This document shows, piece by piece, positions 40,740-47,326 of a DNA stretch of 47,326 nt; positions within the stretch are counted from its first letter, which is position 1; each line of letters opens with the position of its first letter. Position numbers and translations under genes: made by a program. The notes under the pieces were generated by a model. That model did not search any database, had not been told where the DNA came from, and worked only from the letters and a program-made list of their open reading frames with translations. The DNA is taken from contig NZ_JACVZC010000037.1 in the NCBI RefSeq assembly GCF_016658545.1, positions 1-47,326 of the forward strand, given 5' to 3'. This stretch comes from Pseudomonas sp. S37 (lineage in GTDB: Bacteria > Pseudomonadota > Gammaproteobacteria > Pseudomonadales > Pseudomonadaceae).

Positions 40740-41431
40740 TATTCGGCCCTCGCAAAGCCGCGAGCGGCGCGTTTTTCCATGAAGTGCATGCCGGTCATGG
40801 CGATAACGGTCAGGCTCAGGTAGATGCAGGCCGCGACCATGTAGAAGGTGAACGGCTCTTTGGTCACGGTCACGCCGATTTGCGAGTGACGCATGATTTC
40901 TTCCAGGCCGATCACCGACACCAGCGCGGTGTCCTTCATCAGGATCATGAACAGGTTGCCAAGGCCGGGCAGGGCGATGCGCCACATTTGCGGCAGGATG
41001 ATCCGCGAGAGGATGCGCCCCTTGGACAGGCCCAGCGCCAGGCCGGCCTCACGGTGGCCCTTGGGGATCGCCAGGATGGCCCCCCGGAACACTTCGGTGG
41101 CGTAGGCGCCAAAGCACAGGCCCAGGGCGATTACGCCCGCGGCAAAGGCGCTCAGTTCCAGGCCCGGCATGTTCAGTGCTTCGCCCAGGCTGTTCATCAG
41201 CCCGACGGTGCCGAAATAGATAAGCAGAACCCACAGCAGTTCGGGCACGCCGCGAACCAGGGTCGAGTAGAAGCCGCCAAGCCATTGCAGCGGCTTGATC
41301 GGGGAGGTCTTGGCCAAGGCGCCAAGCAGGCCCAAAACCAGGCCCAGCAGCAAGGCGCAAAGCGCCAGTTTTACGGTCATCAGGGTGCCGGCCATCATGG
41401 CCGGACCGAATCCGTGCAGGTCGATATTCAT
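40739..41431 (-). CDS. amino-acid ABC transporter permease (HisQ type)
   Basis: 230-residue inner-membrane permease, partner of the HisM-type subunit. Membrane segments are clear (TVKLALCALLLGLVLGLLGAL near the N-terminus); LVRGVPELLWVLLIYFG and the EAA loop HREAGLALGLSKGRILSRI are conserved. It lies between the binding protein gene (54-base gap) and hisM (one-base overlap). Confidence 0.9.
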   Translation of the reverse strand: MNIDLHGFGPAMMAGTLMTVKLALCALLLGLVLGLLGALAKTSPIKPLQWLGGFYSTLVRGVPELLWVLLIYFGTVGLMNSLGEALNMPGLELSAFAAGVIALGLCFGAYATEVFRGAILAIPKGHREAGLALGLSKGRILSRIILPQMWRIALPGLGNLFMILMKDTALVSVIGLEEIMRHSQIGVTVTKEPFTFYMVAACIYLSLTVIAMTGMHFMEKRAARGFARAE

Positions 41432-41485
41432 GGGCAGGTCATTCTAGGGACTTGCGCGCCGCAGGGGCGCGCAGGTCAGGGCGGA

Positions 41486-42238
41486 TCATTCGATGCTGAA
41501 CGGGAAGTACTTGTCGTTGATCTTCTTGTACGTACCGTCGGCCTTGATTTCTGCCAGGGCTTTGTTCAGGTCGTCGCGCAGCTTGGTGTCACCCTTGCGC
41601 ACGGCAATGCCGATCTTGTCGCTGTCCATCACCGGCTCGCCCTTGAACTCGAAATTCGAGCCGTCTTTGCTCTTCAGCCACTCGTACTGCACGTACTTGT
41701 CGGCCAGGATGCCGTCGATGCGACCGGACACCAGGTCGAGGTAGGCGTTTTCCTGGGTGTCGTACAGCTTGATGTCGACGCCCGGGAAGTTGTCTTCAAG
41801 GTAGGTGCCGGCCAGGGTGGCGCGCTGGGTACCGATAACCTTGCCTTTCAGCGAGGCCTTGTCGGTCTTGAAGTCGACGTTCTTCGGGGCAATGAACTGC
41901 AGCTTGTTCGAGTAGTACGGTTCGGTGAAGTCGACAGCCTGCTTGCGCTCGTCGGTGATCGACAGCGACGACACCAGGAAGTCGAACTTCTTGGCGTTCA
42001 GGGCCGGGATGATGCCGTCCCAGTCGGAGGTGACGACCGAGCACTCGACTTTCATCTTGGCGCACAGGGCGTCGCCGATGTCCTTGTCGAAACCAACCAC
42101 GTTACCGCTGGCATCCTTGTTGTTGAACGGTGGGTAGGCGGCTTCGATACCCATGCGCAGTTTTTCTGCGGCCATGGCGTTTGCCGACATCACCAGCGTG
42201 GCAGCAGCTGCCAGGAGGAACTTCTTGTAAGTGTGCAT
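41486..42238 (-). CDS. periplasmic basic-amino-acid binding protein (HisJ/ArgT type)
   Basis: 250-residue periplasmic solute-binding protein. Signal peptide about 1-23 (ANAMA-AEK), then the family-3 signature region (LRMGIEAAYPPFNNKDASG, GFDKDIGDALCAKM), the ligand-loop residues SLSITDERKQAVDFTEPYY, and GTQRATLAGTYLED. These match lysine/arginine/ornithine/histidine binders. GGAG eight bases before ATG at 42238 sets the start. It is the most distal-protected, likely most abundant product of the operon. Confidence 0.92.
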   Translation of the reverse strand: MHTYKKFLLAAAATLVMSANAMAAEKLRMGIEAAYPPFNNKDASGNVVGFDKDIGDALCAKMKVECSVVTSDWDGIIPALNAKKFDFLVSSLSITDERKQAVDFTEPYYSNKLQFIAPKNVDFKTDKASLKGKVIGTQRATLAGTYLEDNFPGVDIKLYDTQENAYLDLVSGRIDGILADKYVQYEWLKSKDGSNFEFKGEPVMDSDKIGIAVRKGDTKLRDDLNKALAEIKADGTYKKINDKYFPFSIE

Positions 42239-42249
42239 GTATTGCTCCG

Positions 42250-43023
42250 TTAGCGGTGGCTGGACATGAATTGCTTGCAACGCGCCGAGGTCGGGCTTTC
42301 GAAGACCTGTTGCGGCGATCCCTGCTCTTCTACCAGGCCCTGGTGCAGGAAGACGACTTCGCTGGACACATGGCGGGCAAAGCTCATTTCGTGCGTTACC
42401 AGCAGCATGGTACGGCCTTCGTCGGCCAATGCGCGGATAACGTTAAGCACTTCCTGGACCATTTCCGGGTCGAGTGCCGAAGTCGGCTCGTCGAACAGGA
42501 TGACCTTGGGCTTCATGGCCAGGGTACGGGCAATGGCGGCGCGCTGTTGCTGGCCACCGGAAAGCTGGGCGGGGTAACTGTGGCGCTTGTCGTAGATGCC
42601 GACCTTGTTCAGCAGCGCTTCGGCGGCTTCGATGGCCTCGGCCTTGCTTTGGCCGAGCACGCGGCGTGGCGCCTCGATGATGTTGTCGAGGATCGACATG
42701 TGCGGCCACAGGTTGAAGTTCTGGAAGACAAAGCCGATTTCGCTGCGCAGGCGGTTGATCTGGCGGTTGTCGGCGGCGATCAGGTCGCCGTTTTTGGCGG
42801 CCTTGAGCTTGAGGGCTTCGCCGGCCACCAGGATTTCGCCCTGGTGCGGGTTCTCGAGCAGGTTGATGCAGCGTAGCAGGGTGGACTTGCCGGAGCCGGA
42901 CGACCCCAGGATGGAGATCACGTCACCGTCGCGAGCGGTCAGCGAAATACCCTTGAGAATTTCCTGCTCGCCGTAGCGTTTGTGCAGATTGCGGATTTCC
43001 AGCGCGGGCGTGGCCTGAGCCAT
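42250..43023 (-). CDS. amino-acid ABC transporter ATPase (HisP type)
   Basis: 257-residue cytoplasmic ATPase energising the transporter. Walker [11 protein letters not shown]-loop FQNFNLWPH, signature [13 protein letters not shown], Walker [13 protein letters not shown], and H-loop VTHE are all present. GAGGA precedes the ATG at 43023. First gene of the four-gene minus-strand operon (ATPase, binding protein, two permeases). Substrate, by the company it keeps, is histidine/arginine/lysine/ornithine. Confidence 0.93.
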   Translation of the reverse strand: MAQATPALEIRNLHKRYGEQEILKGISLTARDGDVISILGSSGSGKSTLLRCINLLENPHQGEILVAGEALKLKAAKNGDLIAADNRQINRLRSEIGFVFQNFNLWPHMSILDNIIEAPRRVLGQSKAEAIEAAEALLNKVGIYDKRHSYPAQLSGGQQQRAAIARTLAMKPKVILFDEPTSALDPEMVQEVLNVIRALADEGRTMLLVTHEMSFARHVSSEVVFLHQGLVEEQGSPQQVFESPTSARCKQFMSSHR

Positions 43024-43313
43024 GTGCGGTCCTCATGTGTTCGGGTGCGTTCCCAGCTGTTGGCGGCCTTCCTGGCGTGCGCCAAGCTAGCATAGCGGCA
43101 TTATGACGGCCAACAGGGTCGCCGGGGACTCTGGGCGCTGGTGGGGCAGTTTGTCGCATCGCTACAGCGTAACGTCGCGCGGATGTCCGCGAAGGTCTCG
43201 CCCAGCACCAGAGCCTTGATGAAAAAAGGCGCGATGGTGCCACCTTTGGCGTGCTCATGGAAGCGGTTTTAGACCATTCACGGATGAAACCTGACCTCAA
43301 GGCCAAGCGCGTT

Positions 43314-43345
43314 GTGTAGGCGCGGGGTCACCCGCGAAGGCCTTC
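43314..43345. repeat. single REP unit
   Basis: TGTGTAGGCGCGGGGTCACC with CGCGAAGGCC, a diverged REP in the 641-base gap between hisP and the permease gene. The rest of that gap (43024-43664) holds promoters and no supported gene; see also the palindrome at 43633. Confidence 0.6.
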
Positions 43346-43632
43346 ATGAGGCCATGGGTTGTACCCACAGGTTGCACTTTTTTGCATTGCGCTGGTGCGA
43401 AGGTGTTACCAGGGAGCACCTTTGGTGCGTTTGTAAGTGGGTATTTCAGTAATCCGATGTTTTGGCGGCCTTTCGGTCAGCACTTGGCCGAAAGCCCTCC
43501 AAACCGCGTGCTAAAAGGCCCGCAGAATTTTCTGACGAATGCATTCAGCACATGGCGCGCTAATTGCCAGTAGGAAACCGCCGATTGCAGCGACGCCTAG
43601 TCCAACCCCTGGCGCGCTTTGTTCCCGCAGTC

Positions 43633-43647
43633 GGAGTGGTCCACTCC
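43633..43647. promoter_or_regulatory. short palindrome before the permease ribosome site
   Basis: GGAGTGG-T-CCACTCC is a perfect 7-bp inverted repeat ending five bases before AAAGG of the permease gene. It could be an operator or a hairpin in the leader. Confidence 0.4.
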
Positions 43648-43664
43648 TTACAAAGGTAGTTTCA

Positions 43665-45050
43665 ATGAGCGGTAACAATTCCAATGACCTCGCTCAGGGG
43701 CTCAAACAACGGCATGTGACCATGCTGTCCATCGCTGGCGTTATCGGTGCCGGCCTGTTCGTAGGCTCCGGCCACGCCATCGCAGCGGCCGGCCCGGCCG
43801 TGCTGCTGGCTTACGCCGCTGCCGGTACGCTGGTCGTGCTGGTAATGCGCATGCTGGGTGAAATGGCGGTCGCGTCGCCCGACACCGGCTCTTTCTCTAC
43901 GTATGCCGACCGCGCCATCGGGCGTTGGGCCGGTTTCACCATTGGCTGGCTGTATTGGTGGTTCTGGGTGCTGGTGATTCCGCTGGAGGCCAACGCCGCG
44001 GCGGCCATCCTGCATGCCTGGTTCCCGGCGGTTGACCTGTGGGCCTTCTCCCTCATCATTACCCTGGCGCTGACCCTCACCAACCTGTGCAGCGTGAAGA
44101 ACTACGGCGAGTTCGAGTTCTGGTTCGCCCTGCTCAAGGTGCTGGCGATCATCGGCTTCATCGCCGTAGGCTGCGCTGCCATGTTCGGCTTTGTACCGAG
44201 CAGCCAGGTAAGTGGTGCCAGCCACCTGTTCGATACCCAGGGCTTCATGCCTAATGGCCTGGGCGCAGTACTGGCGGCCATGCTGACCACCATGTTCTCG
44301 TTCATGGGTACAGAAATCGTCACCATTGCTGCCGCCGAGTCCAAGGACCCGGGCAAGCAGATCAGCCGCGCCACCAACTCGGTGATCTGGCGTATCTGCC
44401 TGTTCTACCTGGTGTCGATCTTCCTGGTCGTGGCCCTTGTGCCGTGGAACGACCCGGCGCTGGCTGAAACCGGCTCGTACCAGACTGTGCTCAGCCGCAT
44501 CGGCGTGCCGAATGCCAAGCTGATCGTCGACATCGTCGTGCTGATCGCCGTGACCAGCTGCCTGAACTCGGCGCTGTACACCTCTTCGCGCATGCTGTTC
44601 TCGCTGAGCAAGCGTGGCGACGCGCCGGCCATTGCCCAGCGCACCACCAAGGCGGCGACGCCGCATGTGGCGGTCTTGCTCTCCACTGCAGCGGCGTTCC
44701 TCTGCGTATTCGCCAACTTCGTGGCCCCGGCGCAGGTATTCGAGTTCCTGCTGGCCAGTTCTGGCGCCATTGCCCTGCTGGTGTACCTGGTGATTGCCAT
44801 TTCGCAGCTGCGCATGCGTGCCCAGCGTGAAGCCCGTGGCGAGAAGATCACCTTCAAGATGTGGCTGTTCCCGGGCCTGACTTGGGCGACCATTGCCTTC
44901 ATCGTTGCCATTCTGGTGGTGATGGCGCTGCGTGAGGACCACCGTGCCGAGATCATCGCGACTGCGCTGCTGAGCATTGGTGTGGTAGCGGCTGGCTTGC
45001 TGGTGCACCGCAAGCGTGAAGCTGCCGGGCGGGTGGCGCTGGATAACTGA
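43665..45050 (+). CDS. APC-family amino-acid permease, GABA permease type
   Basis: 461-residue inner-membrane proton symporter with 12 predicted membrane segments. N-terminal signature LKQRHVTMLSIAGVIGAGLF and the AAAESKDPGKQISRA loop are those of the amino-acid transporter family; overall sequence suggests the GabP branch (gamma-aminobutyrate). ATG at 43665 with AAAGG nine bases upstream is chosen; the frame upstream to 43539 has no ribosome site. A classical terminator follows. Substrate is inferred from resemblance. Confidence 0.85.
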   Translation: MSGNNSNDLAQGLKQRHVTMLSIAGVIGAGLFVGSGHAIAAAGPAVLLAYAAAGTLVVLVMRMLGEMAVASPDTGSFSTYADRAIGRWAGFTIGWLYWWFWVLVIPLEANAAAAILHAWFPAVDLWAFSLIITLALTLTNLCSVKNYGEFEFWFALLKVLAIIGFIAVGCAAMFGFVPSSQVSGASHLFDTQGFMPNGLGAVLAAMLTTMFSFMGTEIVTIAAAESKDPGKQISRATNSVIWRICLFYLVSIFLVVALVPWNDPALAETGSYQTVLSRIGVPNAKLIVDIVVLIAVTSCLNSALYTSSRMLFSLSKRGDAPAIAQRTTKAATPHVAVLLSTAAAFLCVFANFVAPAQVFEFLLASSGAIALLVYLVIAISQLRMRAQREARGEKITFKMWLFPGLTWATIAFIVAILVVMALREDHRAEIIATALLSIGVVAAGLLVHRKREAAGRVALDN

Positions 45051-45068
45051 TCCGCGCTGGCTGCAATG

Positions 45069-45104
45069 AAAAGGCCGCGTCCTGAGAGGGGCGCGGCCTT
45101 TTTT
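45069..45104 (+). terminator. terminator of the permease gene
   Basis: AAGGCCGCG and CGCGGCCTT form a 9-bp GC stem followed by TTTTTTG, 20 bases after the stop. Confidence 0.9.
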
Positions 45105-45110
45105 GTTGCC

Positions 45111-45220
45111 TGTTCCGGCCTATTCGCGGGTGAACCCGCTCCTACAACGGGCATCGCATGCCTGTAGGTCTGCGGCGGCCTGTGTAGGAGCGGGTTCACC
45201 CGCGAATAGGCCAGAACAGG
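45111..45220. repeat. REP pair (inverted)
   Basis: GGCCTATTCGCGGGTGAACC with CGCTCCTACA, and the exact inverted partner TGTAGGAGCGGGTTCACCCG ending AATAGGCC. A near-perfect long inverted pair between two convergent genes. Confidence 0.85.
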
Positions 45221-45233
45221 TTAATTGGCGCTG

Positions 45234-45680
45234 TCAGCCAAACTGCTTCTGCTGTTGCTGCTGCTTGGCCACCAGCTCCGAGGCCGCCACATAGGCCGCC
45301 TGGAACTCATCACTCTCCAGCCAGGCCATGGTCGCCTCTTCGTTGGCGCCGTCCAGCCACGCGCGGTAGGCGTTGAACACCAGCACAATGTAGTCGGTGG
45401 CGTGTTCTTCCTTGTGCCCCTTGAGCACCAGCGCCAGCAGCGGGTCCACCAGGAACACCGAAATCATCGGCACCAGGCCACCGCTTTCCTGGGCTTCCTT
45501 CATCTTGCTGAACATCGCGTCGTAGCTGCCCGACTCCATGGCCTTGTTGTACACCTGCTCGACGCTGGCGCTGTCACCGGCGCTGGCTTTGACGGCCTGG
45601 CCGCTACGTACCATGCGGTTCTGCTTGGCCTTGCTGGCGGCGCGCTTGGCGCGTTTCTGTTGCTTGGTAGGGGTGGCCAT
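45234..45680 (-). CDS. small basic/Gln-rich protein, unknown
   Basis: 148-residue soluble protein. A strongly basic N-terminus (PTKQQKRAKRAASKAKQNR) may bind nucleic acid; the middle is helical (YDAMFSKMKEAQESGG, FLVDPLLALVLKGH), and it ends in a Gln run (KQQQQQKQ). I do not recognise a named family; it appears to be a conserved Pseudomonas protein. ATG at 45680 has CTCTAG-spaced weak signals; the longer frame to 45893 overlaps the divergent lipoprotein gene and is not credible. Confidence 0.75.
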   Translation of the reverse strand: MATPTKQQKRAKRAASKAKQNRMVRSGQAVKASAGDSASVEQVYNKAMESGSYDAMFSKMKEAQESGGLVPMISVFLVDPLLALVLKGHKEEHATDYIVLVFNAYRAWLDGANEEATMAWLESDEFQAAYVAASELVAKQQQQQKQFG

Positions 45681-45810
45681 GGGGCTAGAGTCCTTGGGTG
45701 ATGCTTGAAAAGTGCGTATTGAATCGCAGATGGCAGTGAAACCCAAGCGGCATTGGCGGGTCTGAGCCAGGCTGCCGGACATTCGGCATTCGCCCATAGG
45801 ACATTCACGG

Positions 45811-46347
45811 ATGAAAACACCCGTCTTGCTCGGCCTGCTGGCCGCTACCCTGGCCGGCTGTGGCAACATTGCCGCGGTCAAGTCCTTCAACACCCCCTAC
45901 GGCTCACCCAGCGTCGGCGACACAGCGCGCTTACGGGTGGTCGCCGACGGCATGGTGCGCGCGGTGCCGGAAAAGGACTGCGTGGACTGGTACAGCCCCG
46001 GGGCGGGGGTGATCGCCGTGCCAACCAAGGGCTTTGCCGACCGTAACGGCGAAACCCTTGGCATGCCTGCTGGTGCACCCGCCCAGGCGGGTGATGCGGT
46101 AAGCGAGGTCCTGGTGCCCGCAGGCAAGCCATTTACCCTGCATTTTCTCGACGGTGGCCGCTCCGCCGGTTACAACAGTGTGCGGAACTGCCTGGGGATG
46201 TTCTCGTTCGTGCCGGAAAAAGGCGCCGACTACGAGCTGGTGGTGCACGGCTACAGTGCTTGTGGCGGCACACTCAAGCGCCTGGACAAGGCCGAGGAAG
46301 TGACCAGGCGCAAAGCGGACTATTGCAGCGCCTTGGCCAACTTCTAG
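45811..46347 (+). CDS. putative lipoprotein
   Basis: 178-residue exported lipoprotein. The signal KTPVLLGLLAATLAGC has a perfect lipobox (LAGC, Cys17). The mature domain contains GDTARLRVVADGMVRAVPEK, LVPAGKPFTLHFLDGG and paired cysteines (CVDW, NCLGMF, YSACGG, YCSAL) that may form disulfides. No named family recognised. Divergent from the small basic protein, convergent with PPK2, five bases between stops. Confidence 0.8.
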   Translation: MKTPVLLGLLAATLAGCGNIAAVKSFNTPYGSPSVGDTARLRVVADGMVRAVPEKDCVDWYSPGAGVIAVPTKGFADRNGETLGMPAGAPAQAGDAVSEVLVPAGKPFTLHFLDGGRSAGYNSVRNCLGMFSFVPEKGADYELVVHGYSACGGTLKRLDKAEEVTRRKADYCSALANF

Positions 46348-46352
46348 GTCCT

Positions 46353-47326
46353 TCAGGCAGGCTGGGCGGTCGGCTCGTCTTCCTCGAAGCCGCGTGAGGC
46401 CCTGCCTACCAGCAGCGCATCCGGCGCATGCGCTACGCTGTGGTCCTTGCCCGGGTAATCCAGCTGATGCAAAAAATGCCGGATGCAGTTGATCCGGGCC
46501 CGCTTCTTGTCATCGGACTTGATCACCGTCCACGGCGCATCGGCGGTGTCGGTGTGGAAGAACATCGCTTCCTTGGCGCTGGTGTAGTCGTCCCACTTGT
46601 CCAGCGACTTGATGTCGATGGGCGACAGTTTCCAGTGCTTGAGCGGGTCGTCGCGGCGCGAGATGAAGCGGCGCAGCTGCTCTTCGCGGTTTACCGAGAA
46701 CCAGTACTTGAACAGCAGGATGCCGCTGTTGCACAGCATGCGTTCAAGGTCCGGCGCTTGGCGCATGAATTCCAGGTACTGCAGCGGCGTGCAGAACTCC
46801 ATTACCTTCTCGACCCCGGCGCGGTTGTACCAGGAGCGGTCGAAGAACACCATTTCACCCGCCGTGGGCAGGTGCTGGATATAGCGCTGGAAATACCACT
46901 GGCCCTGTTCCTGCTCAGAAGGCTTCTCCAGGGCCACGATGCGTGCGCCGCGTGGGTTCAGGTGCTCCATGAAGCGCTTGATGGTACCGCCTTTGCCCGC
47001 GGCGTCCCGCCCTTCGAACAGGACCACGATGCGCTGGCCGGTCTCCTTCACCCAGCTCTGCACCTTCAGCAGCTCGATCTGCAGCGCATGCTTGGCCTTT
47101 TCGTATTCCTGGCGTCGCATGCGGGTGCGATATGGGTAGCTGGCCGGCAGGCGTGCCGTGGTGCTGTCTTCGTTGCTGCCCTTGGGGGCTGTGGCAACTT
47201 CCAGTGCGGCAGGTTGCTGGCTGATGCTGGTGATCGTCGGCTCCGGCTTGCGCTGGCGTGGGCGGCGCGTGCGGGCGGGGGTGATGGCGGGGCGAGGGGG
47301 GGGGGGTGGGCGGATGGGTGTGTTGA
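46353..47326 (-). CDS. polyphosphate kinase 2 (PPK2), 5' end outside the window
   Basis: Cytosolic kinase transferring phosphate between polyphosphate and nucleoside diphosphates (GDP/ADP). Walker A VLFEGRDAAGKGGTIKRF, Walker B/lid VFFDRSWYNRAGVEKV, and the lid helix FISRRDDPLKHWKLSPID are intact, class I PPK2. A Met at 47120 gives a 255-residue core, but the frame stays open to the window edge through a Pro/Arg-rich N-terminal extension (ITPARTRRPRQRKPEP) encoded in part by an 11-G tract, so the true start is probably beyond 47326. Confidence 0.9.
   Translation of the reverse strand, partial: NTPIRPPPPPRPAITPARTRRPRQRKPEPTITSISQQPAALEVATAPKGSNEDSTTARLPASYPYRTRMRRQEYEKAKHALQIELLKVQSWVKETGQRIVVLFEGRDAAGKGGTIKRFMEHLNPRGARIVALEKPSEQEQGQWYFQRYIQHLPTAGEMVFFDRSWYNRAGVEKVMEFCTPLQYLEFMRQAPDLERMLCNSGILLFKYWFSVNREEQLRRFISRRDDPLKHWKLSPIDIKSLDKWDDYTSAKEAMFFHTDTADAPWTVIKSDDKKRARINCIRHFLHQLDYPGKDHSVAHAPDALLVGRASRGFEEDEPTAQPA

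Noticed and set aside
42923..43306. 127-residue minus-strand frame upstream of hisP
   Set aside because: Arg/Ser-rich shadow composition, overlaps hisP start region; possibly an interspersed repeat remnant but not supportable as a gene.

Overview
The window reads as chromosomal DNA of a Pseudomonas of the P. putida group. This rests on the high-GC coding style, many REP elements of the 'GGAGCGGGTTTACCCGCGAAG / GTAGGAGCGGCCTTG' type between genes, an OprD-family porin, several TonB-dependent siderophore receptors, and a basic-amino-acid ABC operon followed by a GABA-type permease and a PPK2. From memory, this outer gene order matches the core P. putida chromosome; no database was consulted. 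Layout: 1-10.6 kb is core-like, with a Fiu-type siderophore receptor, an OprD-type porin, a stand-alone FMN/Fe-S glutamate synthase-like protein, and an OmpR/EnvZ-type two-component pair divergent from a second siderophore receptor. 11.0-22.65 kb is a two-partner secretion/contact-inhibition locus: a TpsB transporter, a 2954-residue TpsA exoprotein ending in a HINT domain and an HNH-like toxin tip, a SUKH (SMI1/KNR4) immunity gene, then an orphan 57-residue toxin-tip remnant with its own probable immunity gene. 22.8-27.0 kb is an iron-responsive cell-surface-signalling unit (ECF sigma factor, FecR anti-sigma, STN-containing TonB receptor). 27.2-28.1 kb is a HigBA toxin-antitoxin pair with its promoter/operator, followed by a frameshifted relic of a C5-cytosine DNA methyltransferase. 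28.885-37.127 kb is an 8.2-kb integrative island inserted in the 3' end of tRNA-Thr(TGT). It has a P4-type tyrosine integrase next to the tRNA, an imperfect 3'-tRNA repeat at the far end, and beyond that the old minus-strand tRNA terminator, now displaced. Its cargo is one AT-rich, tightly packed minus-strand operon of five genes: N6-adenine DNA methylase with a target-recognition-like tail, phosphoribosyltransferase-like protein, ORC/CDC6-like AAA+ ATPase, an unrecognised Rossmann-like protein with a GTKP motif, and an all-alpha dUTPase-type NTP pyrophosphatase. No restriction subunit is present. I judge this the best candidate for an undescribed system, probably anti-phage, combining DNA marking, an ATPase switch and nucleotide-processing proteins. 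37.2-47.3 kb returns to core-like genes: a small lipoprotein, a DUF3077 protein behind a strikingly structured leader, a SAM methyltransferase, the hisP-J-Q-M-type ABC operon, a GABA-type permease, a small basic protein, a lipoprotein, and PPK2, whose 5' end runs off the window through an 11-G tract.
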